Source: Streptosporangiaceae bacterium | Lineage (GTDB): Bacteria > Actinomycetota > Actinomycetes > Streptosporangiales > Streptosporangiaceae | Direction: 5' to 3' | Assembly (NCBI GenBank): GCA_025934635.1 | Contig: JAICWX010000035.1 | Location: forward strand, 1-43,157 | Length of the DNA: 43,157 nucleotides | In this document: positions 1 through 7,151 of the stretch, piece by piece | Layout of the letters: the number at the start of each line of letters is the position of its first letter | Position numbering within the stretch: position 1 is the first letter of the stretch | Made by a program: the position numbers and the translations under genes | The notes under the pieces: generated by a model | Told to the model about the DNA's origin: nothing | What the model saw: only the letters and a program-made list of their open reading frames with translations | Database searches by the model: none

Positions 1-514
1 GGCCGCCCAGCAGACCCTCGGTGCCGACCTCGCGGGCCACCCGGGTCACCTCGTCGGCGAACGAGGCCAGCTGGTCGACCATCGTGTTCAGGGTGGACTT
101 GAGCTCGAGGATCTCGCCGCGCGCGTCCACGTCGATCTTCTGGCTCAGGTCGCCCTTGGCCACCGCGGTCGCCACCTGGGCGATGTTGCGCACCTGGCCG
201 GTCAGGTTGCCGGCCATCGCGTTCACCGACTCGGTCAGGTCCTTCCAGGTCCCCGACACGCCGGGGACGTCGGCCTGGCCGCCGAGCTTGCCCTCGGTGC
301 CGACCTCGCGGGATACCCGGGTCACCTCGGAGGTGAACAGGTCGAGCTGGTCCGACATCCCGTTGAACACCGTGGCGATCTCGTCCATCAGGGGGTCGCC
401 CGTCCGGGCCAGGCGGGTACTGAAATTGCCGCCTCGTACCGCGGTCAGGCCAGCGAGCAGCTGCTCGAGCCCCGACTCGTCAAGCCGCGGACCAGACTGG
501 ACCGTATCAGTCAC
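1..514 (-). CDS. Multi-HAMP-domain sensor protein, N-terminal part (runs off window)
   Basis: This is the first 171 codons of a gene that continues beyond base 1. The protein has repeated HAMP units: each has a segment of the type [19 protein letters not shown] followed by W..LT.SVN.MAGNLT.QVR.IA.V..AVA.GDLS.KI.VD..GE. One complete unit (about residues 55-130) and the start of the next are visible. Such arrays form the cytosolic N-terminus of large actinobacterial hybrid histidine kinases, where HAMP repeats relay signals to GAF, kinase and receiver domains; none of those later domains is inside the window. The GTG start at 514 is chosen because a GGGAG ribosome site lies about 8 bases upstream and a stop codon sits at 527-529 in frame. 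No membrane segment precedes the HAMPs. It is divergent from the phosphatase gene at 700, which fits a shared signalling locus. Confidence 0.85.
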   Translation of the reverse strand, partial: MTDTVQSGPRLDESGLEQLLAGLTAVRGGNFSTRLARTGDPLMDEIATVFNGMSDQLDLFTSEVTRVSREVGTEGKLGGQADVPGVSGTWKDLTESVNAMAGNLTGQVRNIAQVATAVAKGDLSQKIDVDARGEILELKSTLNTMVDQLASFADEVTRVAREVGTEGLLGG

Positions 515-699
515 TAAGCGCTCCCATCAGGTGTGCCGAACGTGCGGCGCGACGCGTTCGGCACCGTCTTGCCATCTCTACCGATGGTAGACCGGAAGTA
601 ACTATCATGGGCCGGACAGACTTCTTAGCAGCGCCAAAGCCCGGAAACGGCCCGCCCACGACGCGGGGTAAGCGGGTTACGCAGGGGAGGCGGGTGATC

Positions 700-3114
700 G
701 TGACGGGCCGCGACGACGACATGCTGCGGCTCGTCAGGGTCATCGATCATCAGCGCCGCGAGCTCGACCGCATCCGCGCCGCCGCCGCCGGCGAGTCCGT
801 CGTCGCGATGGCCCGGGGCGTCCTGATGGAGCGGCTCGGCTTGTCGTCGGCCGAGTCCGCCGCGCAGCTCGCCGAGCTGTCGGCGGCGACGGGCATCCCG
901 TTGGCCGAGATGGCCGCCGCGGTTCTCGCCGAGCCGGGCATCGCGCCCGCCGCCGGCCGCCCGGCGGCGCCCGGGGTCTGGCCGGCCGGGGACGCCGGGA
1001 CCGTCAGGACCTTCGGAGCGTCCGGGCGCTTCGGTGCCTCCGGGACTTCCGGTGCCTCCGGGGCCACCCCGCTGCTGACCCAGGCGGCGGCCGAGCTAGC
1101 CGCCGACGGTGCCGAGCTGGCCAGCATGCTCGCCGCGGAGATCCTCGGCCCGCTCGGCGCGGACGCGGTGGTGCTGTGGATCCTCGAAACCGACGGGGCG
1201 CTCACCCTGCTCGGCGAGCAGGGCCTGTCCGGCGCCGAGGCCAGCCGCTGGCATCATCTCCCGCCCCAGCTGGACTGCCCGGCCCAGCGGGTGGCCCGCG
1301 GCGGCGCCGACCTGTGGTGGCAGGCCGGCCGCCAGGAAGACGACGACGCCCCGGTGATCGGGGCGCCCGGCGGGGCCCGGGTGGTGCTCACGCTGCGCGA
1401 GCGCACTGGCGAGTTCCTCGGCGTGCTGGAAGCGTGCTGGCCGGCCCCCCGGGCCTTCGCCGCCGAGGCCCGGCAGCACCTGGCCGCGCTGGCGGCCGGC
1501 TGCGCGCGGGTGATCGGCGCCCGGCTGGCCCACGGCGACCTGACCGCCGCGCAGCCCCGGCAGGCGGTGTACCGGCTGCTCGATGACCTGGCCGAATCGG
1601 TCCTGGTGGTCCGGGCCCGGCGGGACGCCGGCGGCCAGCTGACCGACTTCGGCATCGAGCACGTCAGCCCGTCCTTCCGTGATCCGGCCGGCCGGGCCGA
1701 TCTCGACCTGACCCGGCTGACCCTCCTCGAGGCCTACCCGGCCAGCGTGGCCGGCTCGGGCCTGTTCGCCCGGGCCCGGCAGGTGCTGGCCGACGGGGAG
1801 GCCCAGCATGTCCCCGGCCCGCTGCGTGACTCCCTGGCCAGCGGCCTGCCGGCCAGCCAGCCGGAGCCGGGGGAGGCGCCGCTGGCCGACCTGCGGGTGG
1901 CCCGGTTCCTGGACGGCGCCATCTTCACCTGGCACCGGGACCGGTCGGCGGACCGGCTGGCCGCGGTCCTGGACGACGCCCAGCGGCTCGGCCGGCTCGG
2001 CGGCTGGGAAGAGGACCTGGTCACCGGCACCGTGCTCTGGACCGACTCGGCGTTCGGCCTGTTCGGCCTGACCCCGCGGCCGGGCGCGGAGATACCGCTC
2101 GCCGACCTGCACAGCTACGTGGTGGCGGCCGACAAGTCCGTCGTCAAGCGCTTCCGACAGCGCCTGCTCGAACAGCGTGAGGCCCTGACCACCACCTTCC
2201 GGATGGTTCACCCCGACGACCGGAGCATCCGCCAGATCCGCGTCTTCGCCGAGCCGGTCGCCGACGCGGCCGGCGCGGTGGTGGCGCTGCGCGGCGCCTT
2301 CCAGGACATCTCGGCGCACTACCACACGCAGGTCGCGCTGGCCGTGACCCGGGATCAGCTCGCCGACACCGAGCAGCGGGTCGCGGAGGAGCACCTGCTC
2401 GCGCTGCGCCTGCAGCAGGCGATCATGCCGCCGGACGAGCAGCCGGTGGAGGTGGCCGGCATGGACGTCGCGGTCCGTTACCGGCCGGTGGGGGAGGGCC
2501 ACCTGGTCGGCGGCGACTGGTACGACACGCTGCTGCTGCCGGACCAGCAGGTGCTGCTGGTCGTCGGCGACGTGGCCGGGCACGGCATCGACGCGGTGAC
2601 CGGCATGGTCGCCGCCCGCAACTCGCTGCGGGCCCTGGCCATCACCGGGTCGGGCCCGGCGGAACTGCTGCGGATGCTCAACGGGGTCATGTGCGAGCTC
2701 ACCTCGGGCGTGGTCGGGACCGTGGTGTGCGGGCTGTACGACCAGGAGACCAGCGTGCTGCGCTGGGCGCGGGCCGGGCACCTCCCGCCGGTCCTGGTGC
2801 ACGGACAGAGCGCGTGCGAGCTCCCGCTGCCCGGCGGGGTGCTGCTCGGCATGGACCCGGACGCCAGCTACGAGGAGGCCATCCAGCCGCTGGCCCCGGG
2901 CGATACGCTGCTGCTGTTCACCGACGGGCTGATCGAGCGGCGCGGCGATTCGATCGTTGACGTGCTCGCCGGCTTCGTCGCCACCGTGGCCCCGTCGCCG
3001 CCCGGCCCCGCCGGGGCCCAGCCCACCGCCGCCGCCCAGGCTGACCGGATCCTGGCCGCCGCGGTCTCCGATACCGACGATGACGCCTGCCTGGTGGCGG
3101 TGCGCATCCGCTGA
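700..3114 (+). CDS. ANTAR-GAF-PAS-PP2C (SpoIIE-type) serine phosphatase
   Basis: Cytosolic multidomain phosphatase of about 804 residues. Domains in order: a coiled/ANTAR segment (about 20-76, containing ARGVLMERLGLSSAESAAQL, the RNA-binding ANTAR helix pair), a GAF-like region (about 125-275), a degenerate PAS (about 290-400), a PAS_3 fold (about 420-550, from LGGWEEDLVTG to GAFQDIS), then a PP2C/SpoIIE domain to the end. Metal-binding acidic residues are in VGGDWYD, VGDVAGHG and LFTDGLIERR. SpoIIE-type phosphatases dephosphorylate STAS anti-sigma antagonists; such a STAS protein is encoded at 5214-5564. The reading frame opens at an ATG at 607, but a strong site AGGGGAGG at 683-690 lies 9 bases before GTG 700 (GTG 694 is only 3 bases away), so 700 is preferred. 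The 31 extra residues of the longer form look non-conserved. Confidence 0.86.
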   Translation: MTGRDDDMLRLVRVIDHQRRELDRIRAAAAGESVVAMARGVLMERLGLSSAESAAQLAELSAATGIPLAEMAAAVLAEPGIAPAAGRPAAPGVWPAGDAGTVRTFGASGRFGASGTSGASGATPLLTQAAAELAADGAELASMLAAEILGPLGADAVVLWILETDGALTLLGEQGLSGAEASRWHHLPPQLDCPAQRVARGGADLWWQAGRQEDDDAPVIGAPGGARVVLTLRERTGEFLGVLEACWPAPRAFAAEARQHLAALAAGCARVIGARLAHGDLTAAQPRQAVYRLLDDLAESVLVVRARRDAGGQLTDFGIEHVSPSFRDPAGRADLDLTRLTLLEAYPASVAGSGLFARARQVLADGEAQHVPGPLRDSLASGLPASQPEPGEAPLADLRVARFLDGAIFTWHRDRSADRLAAVLDDAQRLGRLGGWEEDLVTGTVLWTDSAFGLFGLTPRPGAEIPLADLHSYVVAADKSVVKRFRQRLLEQREALTTTFRMVHPDDRSIRQIRVFAEPVADAAGAVVALRGAFQDISAHYHTQVALAVTRDQLADTEQRVAEEHLLALRLQQAIMPPDEQPVEVAGMDVAVRYRPVGEGHLVGGDWYDTLLLPDQQVLLVVGDVAGHGIDAVTGMVAARNSLRALAITGSGPAELLRMLNGVMCELTSGVVGTVVCGLYDQETSVLRWARAGHLPPVLVHGQSACELPLPGGVLLGMDPDASYEEAIQPLAPGDTLLLFTDGLIERRGDSIVDVLAGFVATVAPSPPGPAGAQPTAAAQADRILAAAVSDTDDDACLVAVRIR

Positions 3115-3233
3115 CCGGCGGGCCCGGCTGTAACGCTGTATACCGTCCTGACGCTGACTTTATAGGTGCCCGCGTTACACCTGCTCCTGAGCGGGTAGCG
3201 GCAGCCCACAAAGCGAGACGGAGGGCAGTTCTT

Positions 3234-3566
3234 GTGGACGGTTCAAGCGCCAGCAGGCCTGGCCATCACCAGGACCAGTTCTCGGCCGAGCTGGTCGAGC
3301 TGATGTCCGCGCCGATGGCTCGGCGCATCCGCGCCGAGCTGGAGCTCGCCCGGGTCAACGCGATCAGCCGCCGCGTCCAGGCGCTGCCGGGTGAGAAGCC
3401 GAAGGGGTTCGGCGGCGTGCTCGCCGTCTACGGCGCGGGCTACCTGGCGGCCTGCGCGATCATCGCCGTCGGCGGCGTGATGACGCCCTGGCTCGACGCC
3501 CTGATCGTCGGCTTGGGCGTGCTCTCCGCCGCTGGCCTGCTGATCCTCCGGCAGCACCGGGCCTGA
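3234..3566 (+). CDS. Small membrane protein, two predicted TM helices
   Basis: Unrecognised 110-residue protein. The first 55 residues are polar and helical, with a QFSAELVELMSAPMARRIRAE segment. Two hydrophobic helices follow at about 62-82 and 86-105, then a short HRA tail, so both ends probably face the cytosol. The GTG start has GGAGG at 3220-3224 with a 9-base spacer. A promoter-like TGTATACCG lies at about 3137. The stop codon falls inside a 17-bp tandem repeat that begins in the last codons. The gene stands alone and ends at a strong palindrome shared with the convergent glycosyltransferase gene. It could be a membrane adaptor or stress protein; no family assignment is offered. Confidence 0.72.
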   Translation: MDGSSASRPGHHQDQFSAELVELMSAPMARRIRAELELARVNAISRRVQALPGEKPKGFGGVLAVYGAGYLAACAIIAVGGVMTPWLDALIVGLGVLSAAGLLILRQHRA

Positions 3567-3614
3567 ACACGCACCGGGCCTGAACACGCACCGGGCCTGA
3601 ACACGCACCGGGCC
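3554..3614 (+). repeat. 17-bp tandem repeat, 3.6 copies, across a stop codon
   Basis: Three perfect copies of GCACCGGGCCTGAACAC (3554-3570, 3571-3587, 3588-3604) and a partial fourth (3605-3614). The first copy encodes the last residues and TGA of the small membrane protein, so the later copies are 3' UTR duplications of a gene end. Confidence 0.95.
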
Positions 3615-3651
3615 TTCGGCCAGCTCGTGCGTACCGCGCCCGGATAACCGA

Positions 3652-3681
3652 GAGCCCGGGAAGCAGCTGCTTCCCGGGCTC
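3652..3681. terminator. Perfect 30-bp palindrome, likely bidirectional terminator
   Basis: The arms GAGCCCGGGAAGCAG and CTGCTTCCCGGGCTC are exact reverse complements with no spacer, giving an 11-13 bp stem with a tight loop. It lies between the convergent genes ending at 3566 (+) and 3770 (-). There is no U-run, as is usual for actinobacterial terminators. Confidence 0.75.
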
Positions 3682-3722
3682 CGGCCGGAAACCTGCGGGG
3701 GGGATACAGGCTCCTTATCCTA

Positions 3723-3810
3723 TTTTTACGCCGCTTGGCCCGTGCCGTGGACGTAAACGATCTGAATTTTTACGCCGCCTGAGCCATCACGCGGTCGTAA
3801 ACGGCAATGG
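3723..3810 (-). repeat. Imperfect 44-bp tandem duplication of a gene 3' end
   Basis: Bases 3723-3766 and 3767-3810 share an exact TTTTTACGCCGC block and a GTAAACG block at the same spacing, and are about three-quarters identical overall. The right copy is the last 13 codons plus stop of the glycosyltransferase (AVYDRVMAQAA). The left copy reads IVYVHGTGQAA plus stop in the matching frame. It appears to be a decayed duplicate of the C-terminus just downstream of the functional stop. Confidence 0.7.
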
Positions 3811-4990
3811 TTTCCCCGGCGATCCGCTCCCAGGAGTACCGGGACCGCACCCGGTCGGCCGCCGCGACCCCGTACGCCTCGATCAGCATCGGGTGCGCGA
3901 GCAGCTGCCGGATCCGCTGCGCCAGCAGGGCCGGGCGGTCCGGCTGGATGATGATGCCGGTCGTCCCGTCCACCACCGCGTCCATGTGCCCGCCGACCGG
4001 GGGGGCGATGACCGGGGTGCCGCACGCCATCGCCTGCAGCGAGCTGGTGCCGGAGGGGTCGTACTGGCAGGTGCTGACGACCAGGTTGGCGGAACGCAGC
4101 ACGGCCGGCAGGTCGGCGTACTCGACGTGGCCGGTGAAGATCACCCGGTCGGTGATGCCGAGCGTGGCCGCGAACTTGGCCAGCTTGACGTAGTTGTCGT
4201 CGCAGGCTAGCTCGGCCTCGGCCGGCCCGCCGACGATCAGCAGCTCGGCGCCGGGGACCCGGCTCAGCGCCCGCATCAGCGTCTCGAGCGGCTTGCGCTC
4301 GGTCAGGTCCGAGGTGGTCAGCAGCCGCGCCCGGCCGTTCCGCTCCGCCATCGGGCCCTCGGGGGTGAACAGGTCGGTGTCGACGCCCCACGGCACCACC
4401 CGGATCGAGGAGCGCTGCACGCCCACGCCGGTCAGGCCGGAGACCTCGGCCGAGTTGGTCGCGACGACCGCGGTGGCGCCGCGCCCGATGGCGGGCTCGA
4501 GCCTGATCCGCGCCGCCGACGCGCCGTCCGCCTTCACCGCGCCGGACTGGTCCGTCAGGCGCGCGGCGGCCCGGCGCTCGGTGACGCACAGCGAGTCGAA
4601 TTCCTGCACCACCGGGATGCCCAGGTCGCGCGCGGCGGCCAGCGCGGCCAGGCCGGACGTCCAGCGCAGCGCGTGCACGATGTCCGGGCGGTCGCTCTGC
4701 CAGTGGCTGCGCAGCGGGCCGCTGAAGGCGGGAACCCGCTTGAGCAGGTCCGCGTCGCCCGGCTCGTCACCGGCGGGCCCGGCGTCGATGTACTTGACCT
4801 GGACGCCATCGTGCAGCTGGGCCTGCTCGGGCAGGTCCGGCAGGTTCTTCTCGGTGTACACCGTCACCTGGTGGCCCTGGCTGGCGAGCTTGCGGGTGAG
4901 CTCGCTGAGCCCGATGTCGTCACGGTCCGGGCCGGAGCCGGCGCGGGGGTGGAGCGGCGTCGCGTTCTGAGCTACAAGGGCGATCTTCAT
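3770..4990 (-). CDS. GT4-type glycosyltransferase (GT-B fold) with altered EX7E motif
   Basis: 406-residue protein of the MshA/GT4 type, transferring a sugar from a nucleotide donor in the cytosol; acceptor unknown. The N-terminal Rossmann domain starts MKIALVAQNATPLHP with a glycine-poor donor loop and a D-IGLSELTRKLASQGHQVTVYT segment. The C-terminal nucleotide-binding domain has VPWGVDTDLFTPEGP, LLTTSDLTERKPLETL, GHVEYADLPAVLRSANLVVST and AMACGTPVIAPPVGG. In the usual E-x7-E signature both glutamates are replaced: the segment reads DPSGTSSLQ, with Asp and Gln. Length is normal for the family. The start is supported by GAGAGAGG, 5 bases upstream, which is buried in a predicted hairpin of the 5' leader. 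The gene is probably monocistronic; its neighbours give no pathway. Confidence 0.85.
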   Translation of the reverse strand: MKIALVAQNATPLHPRAGSGPDRDDIGLSELTRKLASQGHQVTVYTEKNLPDLPEQAQLHDGVQVKYIDAGPAGDEPGDADLLKRVPAFSGPLRSHWQSDRPDIVHALRWTSGLAALAAARDLGIPVVQEFDSLCVTERRAAARLTDQSGAVKADGASAARIRLEPAIGRGATAVVATNSAEVSGLTGVGVQRSSIRVVPWGVDTDLFTPEGPMAERNGRARLLTTSDLTERKPLETLMRALSRVPGAELLIVGGPAEAELACDDNYVKLAKFAATLGITDRVIFTGHVEYADLPAVLRSANLVVSTCQYDPSGTSSLQAMACGTPVIAPPVGGHMDAVVDGTTGIIIQPDRPALLAQRIRQLLAHPMLIEAYGVAAADRVRSRYSWERIAGETIAVYDRVMAQAA

Positions 4991-5114
4991 GGGGGCCTCT
5001 CTCGCTGCGAACCTCGGGTGCGGCGTTCGCTGGCGAGAGACGGAAAAGTGGTGCCCGACTGCGCGCCTCCGCGAACACCGTCGCGGTCAGCGTGCCTGCG
5101 TCGTAGGCACCACT
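4991..5114 (-). promoter_or_regulatory. Structured 5' leader of the glycosyltransferase mRNA
   Basis: Three nested or consecutive inverted repeats fill this leader. An outer stem pairs 5047-5055 with 5106-5114 (AGTGGTGCC/GGCACCACT, perfect). An inner hairpin pairs 5069-5074 with 5081-5086 (CCGCGA/TCGCGG). A start-proximal hairpin pairs 4999-5005 plus 5007-5012 with 5025-5030 plus 5033-5039 (CTCTCGC.GCGAAC/GTTCGC..GCGAGAG). The last one contains the ribosome binding site. The -10-like hexamer at 5122-5127 would start RNA right at the outer stem. It matches no riboswitch class I can recognise. Confidence 0.55.
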
Positions 5115-5121
5115 AGGGAGG

Positions 5122-5127
5122 ATCATA
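5122..5127 (-). promoter_or_regulatory. Candidate -10 element of the glycosyltransferase promoter
   Basis: On the minus strand this reads TATGAT, preceded by GGGA. No good TTGACA box is present. A GTTTC sits 14 bases before GGGATAT, which loosely resembles stress-sigma (SigB/SigF type) promoters. The predicted RNA start is at about 5115. Confidence 0.45.
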
Positions 5128-5213
5128 TCCCATCGGGAGCGCTGCGAAACCCCCCAATTCGCCGAATACGGCCGGCGAGCCGGCCTGACCCGGTCGCAGC
5201 GGACCGGCGGGCG

Positions 5214-5564
5214 TCAGCCGGCCGCGGCGTCCGCGACGCTGCCGAAGACGGGAATGAGCCGGTCGGCGGTGGTCAGCCGCAGGATCTTGGCCACGGCGGC
5301 CTGCGGGGATACCAGCGCGAGGACGCCGCCCTGCCGGTCGAGCGAGCGGTTCACGCGCAGCAGCGCGTGCAGCGCCGAGGAATCCATGAAGCGCAGGCCG
5401 GACAGGTCGATGATCAGCGTGCGCGGCTGCTGCGACACTTCTTCGTCGAGCAGCCGGCGCAATTCGTCCGTATTCGTCACGTCGGCCTCGCCGGCGATCT
5501 CCACCAGCGTGTAGGGCTCGCCAGCGGACTCCCGGGCCGTCACAGAGACCGTCAGCAGATCCAC
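5214..5564 (-). CDS. STAS-domain anti-sigma factor antagonist
   Basis: Single STAS domain of about 116 residues. It shows the family core VEIAGEADVTNTDELRRLL, LIIDLSGLRFMDSSALHALL (with the phosphorylatable Ser in DSSAL) and LVSPQAAVAKILRLTTADRLIPVF. In partner switching the unphosphorylated STAS protein binds an RsbW-type kinase and frees its sigma factor; a SpoIIE phosphatase resets it. The RsbW-like ATPase lies 48 bases upstream on the same strand, so the two are probably co-transcribed. The frame also offers a TTG at 5582, but GTG 5564 gives the usual short N-terminus (VDLLTVSV). Neither has a strong ribosome site; AAGGG is just before 5564. Confidence 0.88.
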   Translation of the reverse strand: MDLLTVSVTARESAGEPYTLVEIAGEADVTNTDELRRLLDEEVSQQPRTLIIDLSGLRFMDSSALHALLRVNRSLDRQGGVLALVSPQAAVAKILRLTTADRLIPVFGSVADAAAG

Positions 5565-5612
5565 GCCCTTGTTGTACCACAAGCCGGATAGCGGGGGGAT
5601 ATGCCAGGCGGG

Positions 5613-6152
5613 TCAAGAAACCGGGTCGTGACCGGGGGCGGCAGCGGGCAGGTTCATGTGCAGCCGGATGGTGGTGCCGGTCTCGTCTGACTGCAACTCA
5701 ACCTGGTCGCAGACCTGGTTGACGATCCAGAGCCCGTGGCCGCCCAGGGCGTCCAGTGACGGCTGACGGCGGCCGGCCAGCGGGTCGGTGATGACCCCCT
5801 CGTCGTGGATCTGGCAGACGATCTCCCTGGTGTCGTACCAGATCGTCAGGCTGCCCGGCGACTTGGCGTGCTTGACCGTGTTGGCGGCCACTTCGCTGAC
5901 CGCGAGGACGAGGTCGATGGCGCGGGCCTCGGTCAGCCCGGCCTCGATCGCGTACCGCTGCACGACGGCGCGGATCGCGCCCAGGTCCGTGGTGTAGGCG
6001 TACGACATGGGATCATCGTGGCCCGGGTCGGGTGCTGCCGGAGAGGGTGCTGCGGGCACGGCATCGTCGCCGTCCGGCCGGGAGCCCGGCTGACGGGTGA
6101 GCGCTCCTTGTTCCGCGGGTTCGCGCTGCGCGGTGTTGCCATCCCGGGCCAT
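5613..6152 (-). CDS. RsbW-type ATP-binding anti-sigma factor kinase
   Basis: 179-residue protein with a GHKL/HATPase_c_2 domain from about residue 60 to 170. The N box is LAVSEVAANTVKHA (with the essential Glu and Asn), the G1 box is QIHDEGVITDP, and the G2 box is LGGHGLWIVNQVCD. This family binds sigma factors and phosphorylates STAS antagonists, here most likely the adjacent product at 5214-5564. The first 48 residues are Pro/Ala/Gly-rich and poorly ordered; an internal ATG (MSYAYTTDLG) at 6008 may be the true start, as neither has a good ribosome site. No sigma factor gene is adjacent, so the target is unknown. Confidence 0.87.
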   Translation of the reverse strand: MARDGNTAQREPAEQGALTRQPGSRPDGDDAVPAAPSPAAPDPGHDDPMSYAYTTDLGAIRAVVQRYAIEAGLTEARAIDLVLAVSEVAANTVKHAKSPGSLTIWYDTREIVCQIHDEGVITDPLAGRRQPSLDALGGHGLWIVNQVCDQVELQSDETGTTIRLHMNLPAAAPGHDPVS

Positions 6153-6339
6153 CAGCAGACACGATACACCGGCGCGGGAAACGACCTGCCCGGATGGGCC
6201 TCGTCACCCGGAATGCCGAATCCGCCGGACATCTGACCCCGCGCCCACGTGTATCCGCCGTGGACGGGGTAGACGTACAGACGTCCCGCGCCCGCAGCTC
6301 TTCGGAAAAGCAGGAGCTGCCCGTCTTTCGGAGGTAAAA

Positions 6340-6537
6340 ATGCGAGTCGGAGGGCTCGTTTTGCTGATTTGGCTGGTCATCGGCGCTATTGCTGCCGGCC
6401 AGCGCGGATATTTCGGTTCGTCCTCGACGACGTGCGCCCACGCGGGCACGATCGTCGCTACCATCGCGGCTGGCCCCCTTAACTACGTGGGCGTGAACCC
6501 GAAGCTCTCCTGCCATTTGCCCCAGCCGAGCAAGTGA
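6340..6537 (+). CDS. Small membrane protein, AAGQRGYF family (copy 1)
   Basis: 65-residue protein with a very good ribosome site, GGAGGTAA, directly before ATG 6340. An N-terminal hydrophobic helix (GLVLLIWLVIGAIAAG, about 5-20) is followed by QRGYF, a Ser/Thr-rich spacer with Cys32, a second hydrophobic stretch (TIVATIAAGPLNYVG, about 37-51) and a Cys58-containing tail. A paralogue at 14739 shares IWLxIGxxAAGQRGYF, AGPLNYVG and both cysteines. It is probably an inner-membrane protein with two helices. A 7-bp hairpin (GCAGCTC/GAGCTGC, 6294-6320) lies in the leader just before the ribosome site. Function unknown; not in an obvious operon. Confidence 0.82.
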   Translation: MRVGGLVLLIWLVIGAIAAGQRGYFGSSSTTCAHAGTIVATIAAGPLNYVGVNPKLSCHLPQPSK

Positions 6538-6575
6538 GGCCGGGGAAAGTGTTCCGGAGAGAGAAGCTGGAATCC

Positions 6576-6597
6576 TTTTGAGGTAAATACCTGAAAA
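6576..6597. promoter_or_regulatory. 22-bp near-perfect palindrome
   Basis: The sequence is TTTT-G-AGGTA-AA-TACCT-G-AAAA; all positions pair except the two symmetric G residues and the central AA. The two-base centre makes an RNA hairpin unlikely, so a dimeric regulator site is the better reading. It lies 38 bases after the small-protein gene. Confidence 0.5.
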
Positions 6598-7151
6598 GCG
6601 TGCGGCGCCGTGGCGGCAAGCTGCGGCGCCGTACGCATGGGCGGCACCGGACCAGATCTTTATCACCGAACGGGGCATCGTGCCCGCCCGGGCATAGCGA
6701 CAGCGATGGCCGCGGAGATGGTCTCCGGGAGGCAGTTCCGCACTCGTTCGGGCCCTTTCACGCGGCGGGCTCCCCGTGCACTGCTCAGCCGCGGTGCACT
6801 GCCCGGTCAACGCCACATGCGAGCCGGGCCGCTGGGCGGCCCCGTGGCCCGGCCAGCGGCACGACCCGACACGGGCCGGCGAACACCGCCCTGGCCGTCG
6901 GCCCGGTGAGCGGCGCCTCGTCCGTATCACGAACGACATGCCACTCTGCCCGTCCCCGCTACCCGCGCTGCTGGGCTGAAAACATGCTGCTGGTATCGGT
7001 GTGATCCCGGCCGTAATCCCGCGGGGAAACGGCACGGTGCAGTGGCTCGGTGTAGCGGCACGGTGTAACGGTGTAGCGGCACGGGGTAGCGGCACGGTGT
7101 AGCGGCGTCCCCGCCCGGGTATCCGCACCGGGAAAGCAAAGGGGATGGCAC
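6598..7151. other. Gene-poor intergenic region
   Basis: I see no supportable gene in this 550-base stretch. Open frames on both strands are Arg/Pro/Ala-rich with no ribosome site and no recognisable motif. It holds the palindrome just before it and the short repeats at 7032-7106, and presumably the promoter of the dehydrogenase at 7152. Confidence 0.6.
7032..7106 (+). repeat. Irregular short tandem repeats ahead of dehydrogenase gene
   Basis: Five to six imperfect copies of a CGGTGTAGCGGCA-like unit (GCACGGTGCAGTGGCT, CGGTGTAGCGGCA, CGGTGTAACGGTGTAGCGGCA, CGGGGTAGCGGCA, CGGTGTAGCGGC). They end about 45 bases before the start codon at 7152. Confidence 0.8.

Noticed and set aside
3726..4589. 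Minus-strand frame of 287 codons overlapping the glycosyltransferase
   Set aside because: Frame-shifted shadow of the real gene; only its last codons are of interest, as the duplicated gene end.
6600..7004. Plus-strand hypothetical gene in the intergenic gap
   Set aside because: Arg/Ser/Pro-rich, no ribosome site near its GTG, no conserved pattern.
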